NCBI RefSeq assembly: GCF_016920785.2
Contig: NW_024609837.1
Location: 42,720,745-42,784,744, forward strand
Direction of reading: 5' to 3'
DNA from: Ixodes scapularis
Taxonomy: Eukaryota; Arthropoda; Arachnida; Ixodida; Ixodidae
DNA length: 64,000 bases
A program made the position numbers and the translations under genes. Each line of letters opens with the position of its first letter. Within the stretch, counting starts at the first letter, position 1. A model generated the notes under the pieces. The model saw nothing but the letters and a program-made list of their open reading frames with translations. It was not told the DNA's origin and searched no databases. This document shows, one piece after another, positions 54,641-64,000 of this stretch.

Positions 54641-56640
54641 GGTCTACGCGACGATGAAGACAACCCCGTCCAAACGAACTTCTATGGTCCCACGTGTTAA
54701 AGAAAGACACTCACAAGTTGTATCTGGCGCTACAGTGTCACAAGAAGCTCGCAAACTCCAGACACTTTTCGACACTTTGGTTCCGTCACACGCGCCATTG
54801 AACCCTTTTTGTAGCGTGTACTACAATGTATCGTCGCGTTTGCCTTTGTTACATAACCTCTCCCTCCATTTGTGAGTGACGACGACCGAGTATTCTTTGT
54901 TAAACTTGATTGCGTTAACCAGGTGTGACAAAAAGAACTAAAAAAAACGTTTATCTATGCCTTCGCGTTTCTCCCCCTGAGCAGTCGTGGTGAGGCTTTC
55001 CCGCCCAGCTCGAACGTACCGCAGTGAAGCCAAACTGCGCAAACAACTGAACTGAGAAGAAACCAAGCACGCGTTCCGATCGGAGTTCGCACCGTGCCGG
55101 AAGCGGATATCAAACCATCGATTAGAACGCGAGCGTACTGTAGATGGCGGAGACAAAAGCAATCGATCCCGGCCACCGAAAATACCATCATAAAGAAAAA
55201 GCAAAAAAAAGTTCGCCACACAACAAAAACGACAATAAAATAAGGCGTAATGAAGATTATGTATCAAAAATAACATGCCGGACGGACGAAACAGCCGACA
55301 GGCGAACCCTTCACTGTCCGTGCGTTCGTGTCTCCGTGTTGGAGGCCGGGCCGCGGGTGGGGGCGGGGGGGGGGGGGGGGGGGGGGGGCTATTCAGCGGC
55401 GGCGCAATGAAAGAGCCAGCGACAAGCAGTAAAGCAGTAAAACAGAAAAAAAGACGCAGTCAAATGATCCAAAAGGGAGTCGTCGTGTGTAAAGCGTTGC
55501 CGGGGACGATTGGGCATGTGGATGACGACGAAGCGTACGATAGGTCGATCGATGTTCGTCGAATGTTATCTCTTTTGTTCTCTTTCTTTTTATTATCCTT
55601 TTGTCTTTCGATGTTATTCAAGTAGGGCCGACTGATGTTTCGGTGTGTTTTTGATTAGGTATATTTCCCAGTCGTGTCGTGGCGTTGTAAAAGAGGGGGA
55701 CTCTGTCTTCGTTATCGCAGTTCTCTTTAGTTTATTTTTATTTTTTTTTCTCTCTTTATCGCGGAGAAGATGTTCTTTCGAGAGAAAAACCGAATGCTCT
55801 CAGAGCGATGAAAGCGTGCTTAGGAGAGGAGGAAAGGGGATGACGGAACACAAGCAACAGGGGACCACAAGAATAACAGGATGACGAAACAAAGTCGATC
55901 AGTTGTTCAACCTTTTTACGAGGACGAGAAATAAAAGGAGCGAAAAGGAAGATGTATATTGCGAGTCTCGCACCAACAGCGGCACAAAGCAAAGAGAATT
56001 TGTGGCTTCAATCTGGTTACCCTGTCGATAGTGTGAATCCCTCGCCTAGCTTCGTATGGCAAGTCGGTGGGGAGGATTGCGGCCGTGAAGTATATAGACG
56101 TCGCAGAACCCAAGACCACAATCGCGTTCAGCCGCCCAACGGATCTTTTCGAAATAAAGAGCGGTACTCAGCGAGCCATTTGCTTCAAACGTATGGTTGA
56201 GGAGGCTTCGAGACTCTTAAGAAATCTAGGGCGGCTCCTTCCCACTAAGACCTTCGGAAGAGGCAATCAATGGAATGTACAAAGGCTCCGGTAATGTGGT
56301 ACGCTGAACACGGTACGGTTTGCTAAAAGTCCTCATTGTAGCGGTGCGGCCGAGGCGGGCGCGAGAATCCACTGAGAACGACGGCGATGTGCGCGCAAAG
56401 AGGCACGCGGGGCCAACTGACAATCCGTTCCAGCCTGGCCATGGACAACCCTTAGAAAATTAAACTCCGTAACACTATGTGTTACAGGCCAAAAATAAAA
56501 TAGGAGATAACTATAATGCTACGACCCATTGTATGTTCAACTATTTCTGCTAAATTTGCTTTTGAAAACGGCGCAATAGTTTCGTGATTAAATAGATTAA
56601 TATGCGGGATTTTCGGATCCACCCCATACGGGTAGGCCGC
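54641..56640. other. Non-coding stretch with a 24-G run
   Basis: A run of 24 G (55365-55388) follows GGGGGC. Frames such as 54654-54875, 55916-56119 (minus) and 56067-56294 have no recognisable domains. No repeat ends were identified. Confidence 0.45.
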
Positions 56641-57331
56641 CATGTTTGTTGGGCCGGTGACGTCATTCGCCCAACGCGCGGCGAACCCCGTGCACGCACT
56701 CGCGTACTTGGCTCTCTCGACGCCGAGTGCTGTAGTTTCCTCGTTTAACATCCGTGTTTTGAGCACGCATTTTCGAGACGATGATGTCCATGGTCATCGC
56801 TCGCTTCGTCGGAGTCTTCGACACTGATCGCAGCAGCGATGAGAGGGATTTTTTATCGAGAAATGTTGGAAGCTAGTCACTATGACTTCAACCCGCTGGC
56901 GACTCGCTCCAGCGATGACGCGATCCTCACGGACGAACTCGCCTTCGTCCGGGACGATCTTGCACATGCGTGCAGGGCGGAAGGTCAAATAGAAAGGGGG
57001 GAGGAGAGAGCGAGAGTAGCGTTGGAGTAGCCGAGTAGTGTGACAGCGTACGATCGTACCGCAATCGAGGCGAGCTTGGGCGATAATATTGGGGCGTCTA
57101 GAATGAGAGAGCGTTCACGATCACGTGGTTTATAGGCACCACGGCGTGACTAACTTGGGCCGTGTTGCCTGGTCGACGGGCGGAAATAATCAACATTCGT
57201 ACATTGACCACTGCAATTACTAAAGCTCTTGAAATTGCAAACCTCGGTGTATACATATAGTATGCGAAGTGGCCTATCAATATTCCATTTAAGAAATAAT
57301 GTCCCCATTCAATTTTCGTGTCCTAACCCCT
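56641..57331. other. Possible TTAA-type element remnant
   Basis: CGCCATGTTTGTTGGGCC followed by the CRE octamer at 56658-56665 is like the subterminal part of other TTAA elements. The right boundary CCTAACCCCTTTAA at 57335 has the T2-type terminus inverted. No matching left end was found. A 63-codon frame at 56839-57030 is unrecognised. Confidence 0.35.
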
Positions 57332-57479
57332 TTAAGTGCAGACGCAGACGACGCTACGACCTGATGGGGCCAAATAGACAGCTGAACCAATCATGAAGAG
57401 AAAAAGCCCAATGACTTGCGCTTTTGACATAACTTGATTGGTCCCATTAGCTCGTAGCCTCGGCTGCGTCTGCACTTAA
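57332..57479. mobile_element. Palindromic MITE, CCAAT family, TTAA-flanked
   Basis: TTAAGTGCAGACGCAGACGA at the left pairs with CTGCGTCTGCACTTAA at the right, and ACGCTACGA with TCGTAGC. CCAATC boxes lie in the arms. The arms resemble those of 26369-26530 and 43335-43507. Confidence 0.75.
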
Positions 57480-57711
57480 ACCAAAACATAGCTTACAAAA
57501 AAAAAAAAAAAGTTTGTGTGGAGGCACCGAGCAGCGAAATGCGATGCTGACTGCTAGAGCGCAGACGGTTGTTTTTCGTTTTTTTTTTTTTTTTTGGTTC
57601 TTTGCGGAAGACTAGACGCTCTGGATTTCTTAGTAGTGGATAATCCTACTAAAACGCAACGCCCAGGCGCACGATAGTCTTCCTAAAAGTAGCGCTGCTA
57701 GCCCCCTGCTC
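57480..57711. other. Short unassigned stretch
   Basis: A and T runs lie at about 57496 and 57578. No gene or element end is recognised. Confidence 0.4.
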
Positions 57712-57834
57712 TATAGACCTTCCCATCGCTTATCACCCCGACCGCAAAATGCCGAGTCATCGAGCCTTGTACGCATGCGCAGTCTCTCATATACCGCACA
57801 ACAGCGCAGGCTCAGGAGGCGCTCTATGCGGAGT
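57712..57834. mobile_element. TA-type MITE, family E (copy 2, left part)
   Basis: It begins CTATAGACCTTCCCATCGCT and aligns with 51164-51262 (ATACCGCACAACAGCGCA). It is interrupted on the right by the next palindrome. Confidence 0.6.
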
Positions 57835-58028
57835 GCAAGTTCGTCTGCTTCTTTTGCAGGGGTGGTGGTAGCATCAGAACGCCGAGCTGTGATTGACTCT
57901 GATCGAAGGATAGTGGGTAGACCTTAAGGCCTACTTACTATCCTTCAATCAGAACCAATCAGAGCTCGGCGTTTTTCTGATGTCACCACAACCTCTGCGC
58001 AAGCAGCAGACGACTTGCTCTCCGCGTA
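57835..58028. mobile_element. 194-bp near-palindrome
   Basis: From TATGCGGAGTGCAAG to CTTGCTCTCCGCGTA the two halves pair throughout. Paired blocks are GTCTGCT, CATCAGAACGCCGAGCT, and GAAGGATAGT around the centre CCTTAAGG near 57930. One arm recurs at 19338-19400. It is a fold-back MITE or a recent palindromic duplication. Confidence 0.8.
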
Positions 58029-59002
58029 CAGCCCAGCGGACAAAGACGGCACCGAACAGAGGAACACGGGGCTTGGCTTGTCCCGAGAACGTAATTGTCG
58101 CTTCGTATCTAGAGATATTGAGGTCGATAGTAACGACGGAGAAGGAATAAGGAAGCAAGGAGATAAGAAGGCACGCCCCAAATTTGTTAGCTGCCACTGA
58201 GTACAGTAGGCGTGAAAGAGTGACCCAGTAATAGCCTAATTAGAGACGATTTTGCAGCCGCTCTGGATGGGGGCCGCTCTCTGGGCGGCACCATTTTGTT
58301 CGACAGCAGCGCCAGCGGGTTCGGCGGGGTCAAACGAGAGAGAGGGCACGCGCCCGACTCCGCTAGCAGACGACAAACCGGGAGGTTGCCGTTCTCCATC
58401 TTTGGGCTGTATCGGCGGGCAGTACGGAACATCGAACTCTCGCTCGTGGCTGCCATTGTGAAGTGGTTCGCGTTCTTAGAATAGTTGTGGCTACTCTAAA
58501 ATCAGCCTAGAGCTCTCTGTTCTACTTCGGTAAATGATCAACTGACATATCTTTTTTTCCGTTATTTAAATAGCAGTTGAGTCAGCCGGCAGTACCACCC
58601 TCAACTACTGCGTGTATTGCGGCAGGAGAGCATGTTTTTATTTATTATTTCAGACTTCCACTTATGGTCGCTAAAGGCCTACACCAGTGCGAACTTCGTA
58701 TAGTAAAAATGTACAGCCACCGGATTCACTTTTCGCCGGAGAGACCGGCCAATCTGTCACAGTTTTCCCTAAAGACTAACAGCGCAATTGGACTCCGTTA
58801 GTCTTTTTTATCTAGCATAGTAATACAAACCTAAATCTGCGCATCTGCGCTTGAAATTTCCAAAATGACGCGATTTTAAACAGAGTTTGTACGCCAGCCG
58901 GATGCAAGGTACTGCCCACTTGGCAAAGCAGACGATACGCGGGCGAGAGGGGGAGGGCATTTTTTTTCTTTTTTACCCTCTCTGCTATGACCCTGATGGA
59001 AC
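58029..59002. other. Non-coding stretch, nothing assigned
   Basis: Overlapping frames on both strands at 58187-58484 lie in a GC-rich part (CTGGATGGGGGCCGCTC). None is recognisable. No repeat termini were found. Confidence 0.4.
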
Positions 59003-59565
59003 GGTCCATATAACCGATTTTCAGTTTTTGTATCCTCTTATCTCGTTTACTCCACTTCATCCTTACCTTTGCAGGCCAGGTTATTGCCATTTTAGGTTCT
59101 ACTGTGTAGTTCACCCCAGATTTATTTCTAAAGCGAAAGCCTTACTTGTCTCATTACGCGAAAAGCCGTCGGCGTTGTCCCCGAAAGGTGGTCACAAAAC
59201 TACGTCATCAAGAACGCGCCTCAGAAATAAAACACAAAGCAAAGCACAGCAACGCAGGTGCTTTGTCAAGTAAGCCGTCGTGAGGCCGGCGGGGTTCCCG
59301 CCCCCGCGCAGTCGGGGAGCGTGATGTCCCCGCCGGAGCGCCGTGTGCGAAAGAAAGACGTGGCGCGCTGCTTGTAAGAATGCATTGCGTGTAGGAATGT
59401 TTTCGCATTCCTACACGTAAGCAGTCTATTAAGTGTCTTTGGCGAGTTTTGGCCTTTGCGGAGCCTCGTCAGTGCACGTTTCAGTGGCTCGGTGTCACGG
59501 TGAGACGAGGGAAGATCAGCAATGGCGGCTGTAATCTAGCGCTTGTGTAAAGCGCCCATAATTAG
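59003..59565. mobile_element. TA-type MITE, family B (longer copy)
   Basis: Its outer parts align with 4638-4897 (TTTTCAGTTTTTGTATCC, GTTATTGCCATTTTAG, TTTCAGTGGCTCGGTG, TGTGTAAAGCGCC). About 320 bp of extra GC-rich sequence lies between them. The extra part includes a perfect 12-bp hairpin at 59388-59417 (CGTGTAGGAATG, loop TTTTCG). Either this is an insertion or the 4.6-kb copy is deleted. Confidence 0.65.
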
Positions 59566-59956
59566 TATAGAGGTGTGCAAACTGTGGTTCGAGTCTAATA
59601 GAGCTGCGTCACTTACAGTCTTCGCCGTGCAAGAAAAAGCCTCAACAACCGGCTCTCTTGGCAGGGTTGAAGCTAAACTCGTTTTCGTCTCAAGAAGACA
59701 AAAAAGGAAGTTTTGCGTAATGTTCATACGCCGCGTAAAGTAGTTCTTACAAGATTTGGTTGTGGAAGGAAAAAGCGCTGCTTTTCGCGTTTGAAACGTG
59801 TACGTCTTGATAAGATAATCTAAGCTGCACACACACATATCTTGATTCTTTTTCCGGGCTTTTTCTTTACAACGATTCTTGACGTGAAAACAAGTATAGT
59901 TGAAGCTAGGGGTGATACTGCGCTATTCGATTCGAACCACTATTCTTACACCCCTA
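59566..59956. mobile_element. hAT-like MITE with 8-bp target duplication
   Basis: The left TATAGAGGTGTGCAAAC and right (complement TAGGGGTGTAAGAATA) continue as paired GTGGTTCGA and AATAG words. Flanks ATAATTAG (59558-59565) and ATAATTTG (59957-59964) match at 7 of 8. It is 391 bp, with no transposase. It inserted at the right edge of the family B element. Confidence 0.75.
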
Positions 59957-60537
59957 ATAATTTGCCTTGGCATAGCATTCCGACTGGGTGGCGAGTCTAT
60001 ATCCTCATGTCATCATTACAAAGCTCCAAAACGTGTGTGATTACATTCAAACTGAAGCGCTTCTTTTGTTTCATTATTATATAAGTAATCGAGTCAAAAA
60101 ACGTCCACGGGCACCGAAAGCTTAAGAAAATGCCAGTCGTGAACTCTTCTTGCTTTGTGATCCATTCTTACACGCCTAGGAGATGAAGTTCCGTAAAAAT
60201 TATATTGAGCACAATGCAGGCGACACTCTGTTACCATATATGTACTTTTTCTTTTCTTTTCGTGTTCTAGTCACATTTAAACGCTCAAGTTGACAAAGGA
60301 AGCTTGAAGATAGGCAATGTCTGCAATATACGCGCGCGCGCGTTGCATTCCCGGAACCTGTGGGCCAGGAGCGGAGGGAGTGCGGATCTTGCTTCCCACA
60401 GATCCGCCCCCCCCCCCCCCCCCCCCCCCGTGCTCCCCTCCCCTCCAACCCCCCCCCTAAGTGCTTAACGTGGTATTACGCCGCGATGAGGCGCTTCGGG
60501 TGTTGGAATAACTCACGGTTCCAGGAAACCGTTCTAT
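59957..60537. other. Non-coding stretch with a 23-C run
   Basis: A (CG)n run lies near 60330. A run of 23 C (60407-60429) is followed by a second C-rich block. No gene is recognised. Confidence 0.45.
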
Positions 60538-60723
60538 ATAATGGGGATTTTTATCAAACCGTTACCGTGTTCCACGCACTGCCCGACCGCAGCCTTTGAA
60601 GCATGCTTTTAAGCACGCACCCGGGTGATACCGTGACCGCGGGGCGCACGCTTAAAAGCATGCTCCCAAGGCTCCTGTCGGGCAGTACGTGGAACACGGT
60701 AATTTTATCGAATTCCCCATTAT
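60538..60723. mobile_element. 186-bp fold-back MITE
   Basis: ATAATGGGGATT at the left pairs with the right end ATTCCCCATTAT. TTACCGTGTTCCACG, CACTGCCCGAC and GCATGCTTTTAAGC also pair with the right arm. The halves match over nearly their full length around a GC-rich centre. Confidence 0.8.
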
Positions 60724-61769
60724 TCGAGCGCATGCGCGCTAAAGAAATGTAACACACACACACACAGACGCGCGCACGCATACACATATATTCATACGCG
60801 GCTGTATAACCATTTATATACATATGCCTTCTGTCTGTGTTTGTTTCACAAAAAAAAAAAATAAGAAAAGCGGCGGCGGTCAACGCGCACAATAGCATCA
60901 ATTCTGTTTCGTCTGTTTCCTTCTTTCTTTCCTTTTTTTTTCTGACTGCCATCACACAAAGCGTGTTTTCAAAGTGAAGAAGTCTTTTCAATGAACCGTC
61001 CACATAAATCTGTTGCACGACCCGATGGACCACATGTTACGTCACAATAAGGTTTCTCTCTTTCTTTATTTATTTGCGTTTTTTCTTTCTTCTTTTTTAG
61101 TAAAAATGCGCGATTTTTGCTGATCTGTGCAGACTAACGCCTCGAAAAACAGTAGCTCAACTTAGAACCACTGCATAACCTGCGCTACAGAGTAACCACA
61201 CTCCAGCCACCTCGGTGCATAAACTCATGGTTTGCCGGTTATCCGAAGCTGTATTTCAAAATCGCAAGAAACGTTTTTTTTTTTTTTTTTTTTTTTTTTT
61301 GTCCTGCAGAAATGTTATAGCGGTTCGTGACGGAGCAAACGGCATCACCTCAGCTTTCTCGTCACCGTTTCAGAAAGTCGAGGAAGTCGTATTCTTTTTA
61401 ATTTCGACGAATCGACAGCTTCGCCTACTCTGCTCCAAGTACCAAGATGGCGGCGCCCACTAGCAGATCAAGGAACGGAGTGCCGATACTCTATAGTCTG
61501 AGCGTAGCTCGTTTAGTGGCTCTACAGCGCAACCTAACTCGTGGTCTTTGTGCGCTCGCTATAGACCTTTCCGGAAAAGGGGCTCCTGGCCGGTTCCATT
61601 TTCAATGTTCGTGCGCATGGCGCCTGATTTGCTCGCTTTACGAAGCGACGAACAGTGCGTGTGCTGGACTGGGAGATCGCACGCCGGGCTGAGGACTTGT
61701 AAATATTCGAATGGTGTATAACCGGCTAAACTAACCACAAAAAAAAAAGCGCAGGATCATGGAGCATTC
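60724..61769. other. Non-coding stretch with CA repeat and 27-T run
   Basis: (CA)n followed by ACGCGCGCACG lies at 60750-60785. A run of 27 T lies at 61274-61300. ACCAAGATGGCGGCGCCC near 61440 is a full YY1-type word at the ATG of an 81-codon frame with no recognisable product. TATAGACCTTTCCGG near 61561 is an isolated TA-MITE end. Confidence 0.45.
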
Positions 61770-61890
61770 TCTGCGCCTGATTGGCTCAACCGGACACAGC
61801 AGACAAAGAAAGACGACGAGCGCCATGACGACGCACTTTAGGCGCCGCTTGATTGGCTGCAATCGATCGTAGCGTCGGCTGCGATTAAAG
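61770..61890. mobile_element. CCAAT-family palindromic MITE, decayed copy
   Basis: CCTGATTGGCTCAACC and CTTGATTGGCTGCAATC precede GATCGTAGCGTCGGCTGCGA, which matches the right arm of 43335-43507. The left arm is poorly preserved. Confidence 0.5.
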
Positions 61891-61975
61891 TTTGATTGAA
61901 ACGGAATATGAGTGACGTAAGAAAACAGTGCCGTATGAACCAAACGACAGCTTTGAAAAATTAGAGGGGAAGTCC

Positions 61976-62218
61976 CTCAACGCGGTGCCCACACCACGCG
62001 TGCTCAGAAACCAGGTTCACGTGAGGTGAAGCGTCTGCGCATGCGCAGTACCAACAGCAGCGCCACCGCAGCGGCGTGACGTCAAAGGCTTGAGGGTATG
62101 GTGAGTACCGAGCATCTCATTACCGCTACGCAGCCAATCAGATTGCGCCATTAGCCGATAAGAACGCCGAAGAACCAATCACGAAGAAGCGCGCATATAA
62201 TGAGCCCCGGCCCGCGTT
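61976..62218. repeat. Promoter-like repeat family N (most complete copy)
   Basis: In order it contains CTGCGCATGCGCAGTACC (NRF1-type), AACAGCAGCGCCACCGC, a CRE octamer at 62077-62084, GCCAATCAG, AACCAATCACG and GCATATAATG (TATA-like, near 62194). The order is as in 33525-33720. The combination looks like a transposable promoter. Whether it drives transcription cannot be told from sequence. Confidence 0.65.
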
Positions 62219-62769
62219 TCCTAAGCTGCCGGGGACTGTAACCAGACGCGCAACAACCACGAGCGAGGAACCCGCGGCCGAGATGTCGTCTGCTCGCAAA
62301 GCTATCGAGGAGCGAACAGTCGCAGGGGCGGAGCTTCGTATAGAGTACACATTTTCAGCCCCTTTCACCGGGCCTCTTTTCCTGGGCCAGTTCCCCCTGC
62401 GACACCCCAAAAGGGACCACCTAAAAAACACCTTTGGAAAAAGTTTCACTGTACTCCGTTCGTCGGCCTATTTATACGATTTGTTTGACAACCGGCGAGC
62501 GCTCGGGATCACCTTCTGTATCACCGACTTTCCGTCTGCTCGTTCTGGGTCACGTGGTTTATGGGCCGCGTTTCCAATGAGAGCTGGGAGGAGGTGCCGA
62601 AAGCGTTGATCGTCTGCAAACGCCTCCGGCTGGATGTATGTATGGCAATGTCTACCCTTTGTAAAGGGGCGGTAACTTGCGCCACCTAGCCTAAGTCTAA
62701 AAAAACAACATATGATACTTCCCGCCCCTCTAAGCAAATTTTCTCTCCCTAACTATCAACAACTTTCCG
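62219..62769. other. CpG-rich stretch downstream of repeat N
   Basis: A 108-codon plus-strand frame starts at 62283, about 85 bases below the TATA-like word. It has no recognisable domain and probably arises from CpG-rich composition. A low-confidence alternative is a short gene using the repeat as promoter. Confidence 0.35.
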
Positions 62770-62985
62770 CCTGTTTTCCTCCTCGCCACGCGAAAATGCA
62801 GCGCATTCGCACTCGCGACCAATCTGCGCCGGTGGCCTCCGCCATGAATTTGCGAACGCTCCCCGTGGTTCGAGATGGACCCTCTCTACAATTTAGGCTC
62901 TCTAGGCGACTTCCGCGACATCGACGGCACCTGGCGGCTAGAATAGAAAGGTGTCGCGGCGGGTTCGCTCGTCAGCTTTCTCGAG
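62770..62985. repeat. Dispersed repeats: family M copy 2 and a joined second repeat
   Basis: Bases 62770-62903 align with 20535-20668 (CTCGCGACCAATCTGCGCC, CCCTCTCTACAAT). Bases 62905-62985 (GACGGCACCTGGCGGCTAGA) align with 42436-42520. The join suggests either one larger family or two insertions. Confidence 0.55.
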
Positions 62986-63784
62986 CGAATCGGATTTTCG
63001 CATCGCTCGCTGGCCTAAGGACAAAGCCGCGAAAATAGGCTTAAGAACACGCGATGAAAATCGACGTTGCTTTGGCATGTTCTCAGTATGGTCTCACCGG
63101 CAACATACGGCAAATGATGGTTCTTTCGCACGGTCTATTTGCACTTTTTTTGCGGTCACACTGTGTAATCACCAAAGGTACACCGCGCGACATTGTTAGT
63201 GCGAACATGACATCGGCACTTTTTCTTCATTTTATTTCAACAGGGCATAGGTGGGAATCAAGATTTACAACTTAGATCACCGTCCCAACTAGCGGTGACA
63301 GTTCTTCATACTGTAGAAGAAAGAAGAAAAAACGGACGATGGCTCGCTCGCGCTAACAAGGCCGCGGAGTCCACGTACAAATCCTTATTTATTGTGGAAC
63401 ACAGTACCATCTCCGGCAATGCAATTTCACTTCAGCGCCCCTGTAACCCCCGCCTGTCGTTTTGGTTTCATACCCACGAATTGATTTTTTTTTTTTTTCT
63501 TCTTTTCCGTTCGGTCTTTCTCGGTTCGCGACGTGAGCGTAAAGTGGAAGGGTGCCGGGTGCAGAAGCGGGGTATGGGCAGCCGGCCAACACCGTACTCA
63601 GATCACCGTGGACGCGTAGCGACGTGAGAGAGAGAGAGAGTGTGTGTGTCCCGCATTCATAATTCAGCCCAATCTGTTCGATGAAGGGTCCCCGCCCTGA
63701 CCTCCGTCCATCTTATTAGGAAAACCGAAACCCCCGAACCGTCATCCTCTTCTCCGAATAAAACAAAAAGCAAAATAAAACATG

Positions 63785-63815
<31 letters not shown>

Positions 63816-63956
63816 GAATGAAAAAAAAAAAGTGCTGTCGGTGGAGAGGACGTCTCCCGGATACCGCCTATAGTCACGAAATGTTTTCGTGGTTTCCCCG
63901 TAAGGACTGTTTCAATTGGAATTCGCACCGCTTCGGACCGACGTGACATTGAGGCC
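62986..63956. other. Non-coding stretch with GA/GT repeat and 30-A run
   Basis: (GA)n(GT)n lies at 63627-63648. A run of 30 A (63785-63814) is followed by another A run. Short frames only, with no recognised product. Confidence 0.45.
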
Positions 63957-64000
63957 TCGTACATCGTAAAGACGACACGGAGTTTCTCCGCGGACATGAG
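63957..64000. repeat. Family P repeat, cut by window end
   Basis: ACACGGAGTTTCTCCGCGGACAT matches 45870-45900 and the complement of 50760-50795. It continues beyond the window. Confidence 0.6.

Noticed and set aside
56839..57030. 63-codon frame (MRGIFYREMLEASHYDF...)
   Set aside because: It looks more protein-like than most, but it is short, overlaps another open frame and lies in a probable TTAA-element remnant.
61447..61692. 81-codon frame starting at AAGATGGCGGC
   Set aside because: The YY1-type word recurs in repeats across the window and the frame has no recognisable content.
62283..62609. 108-codon frame below a TATA-like word in repeat N
   Set aside because: No domain, and the upstream motif belongs to a dispersed repeat. 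Noted as a remote possibility only.
63785..63814. Long A runs as tails of processed pseudogenes
   Set aside because: No cDNA-like sequence, polyadenylation signal or target duplication was found next to them.

Overview
This is non-coding DNA from a eukaryotic, probably invertebrate, genome. No open reading frame longer than about 200 codons exists, none of the longer ones resembles a known protein, and there are no rRNA genes, convincing tRNA genes, CRISPR arrays or prokaryotic gene organisation. CpG is common throughout, so long-term CpG-methylation decay is not obvious. The repeat content (many DNA-transposon MITEs, a decayed CR1/Jockey-like LINE, long simple repeats) fits an arthropod. An ixodid tick or other chelicerate is my best guess, from general resemblance only.

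Almost everything recognisable is a mobile element or its relic. (1) Nine elements of 0.5-1.9 kb are bounded by TTAA and begin TTAAAGGRR or a close variant; this is the signature described for T2-type/Kolobok MITEs. They lie at 7.2, 13.9, 17.7, 24.0, 25.2, 31.3, 36.3, 49.9 and 52.9 kb. Two of them (17677-18311 and 52917-53551) are full-length copies of one 635-bp family. (2) hAT-like elements with 8-bp target duplications lie at 13.4-16.5, 33.8 and 59.6 kb, with weaker cases at 18.4, 20.9, 31.1 and 35.2 kb. (3) TA-flanked short MITEs mostly have termini containing TATAGAC or GGGAGTATTCACTGG. (4) PIF/Harbinger-like MITEs with 3-bp TAA/TTA duplications lie at 6.65 and 29.0 kb, with a related family at 45.8, 50.5 and 63.9 kb. 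(5) Many near-palindromic fold-back elements occur, the largest with arms of about 310 bp at 47.8-48.4 kb. (6) A LINE relic on the minus strand (5.4-6.3 kb) still encodes recognisable reverse-transcriptase C-terminal motifs.

Insertions are nested. At 13.4-16.5 kb a hAT-like element holds a TTAA element, which holds a degenerate minisatellite. At 6.6-7.0 kb a Harbinger-like MITE sits inside a TA-MITE whose uninterrupted relative lies at 19.4 kb. At 24-25 kb a TTAA element carries three smaller MITEs.

Gene evidence is thin. Two CpG-rich stretches end in a well-placed ATG followed closely by a strong splice donor (22385-22409 and 49610-49816), and one site resembles a TATA/initiator core promoter (41112-41141). 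They could be first exons of genes whose other exons lie outside the window or in introns here, but nothing identifies a product. Many elements carry CRE (TGACGTCA), TCACGTGA, CCAAT and NRF1-like motifs, so they could supply promoters or enhancers.
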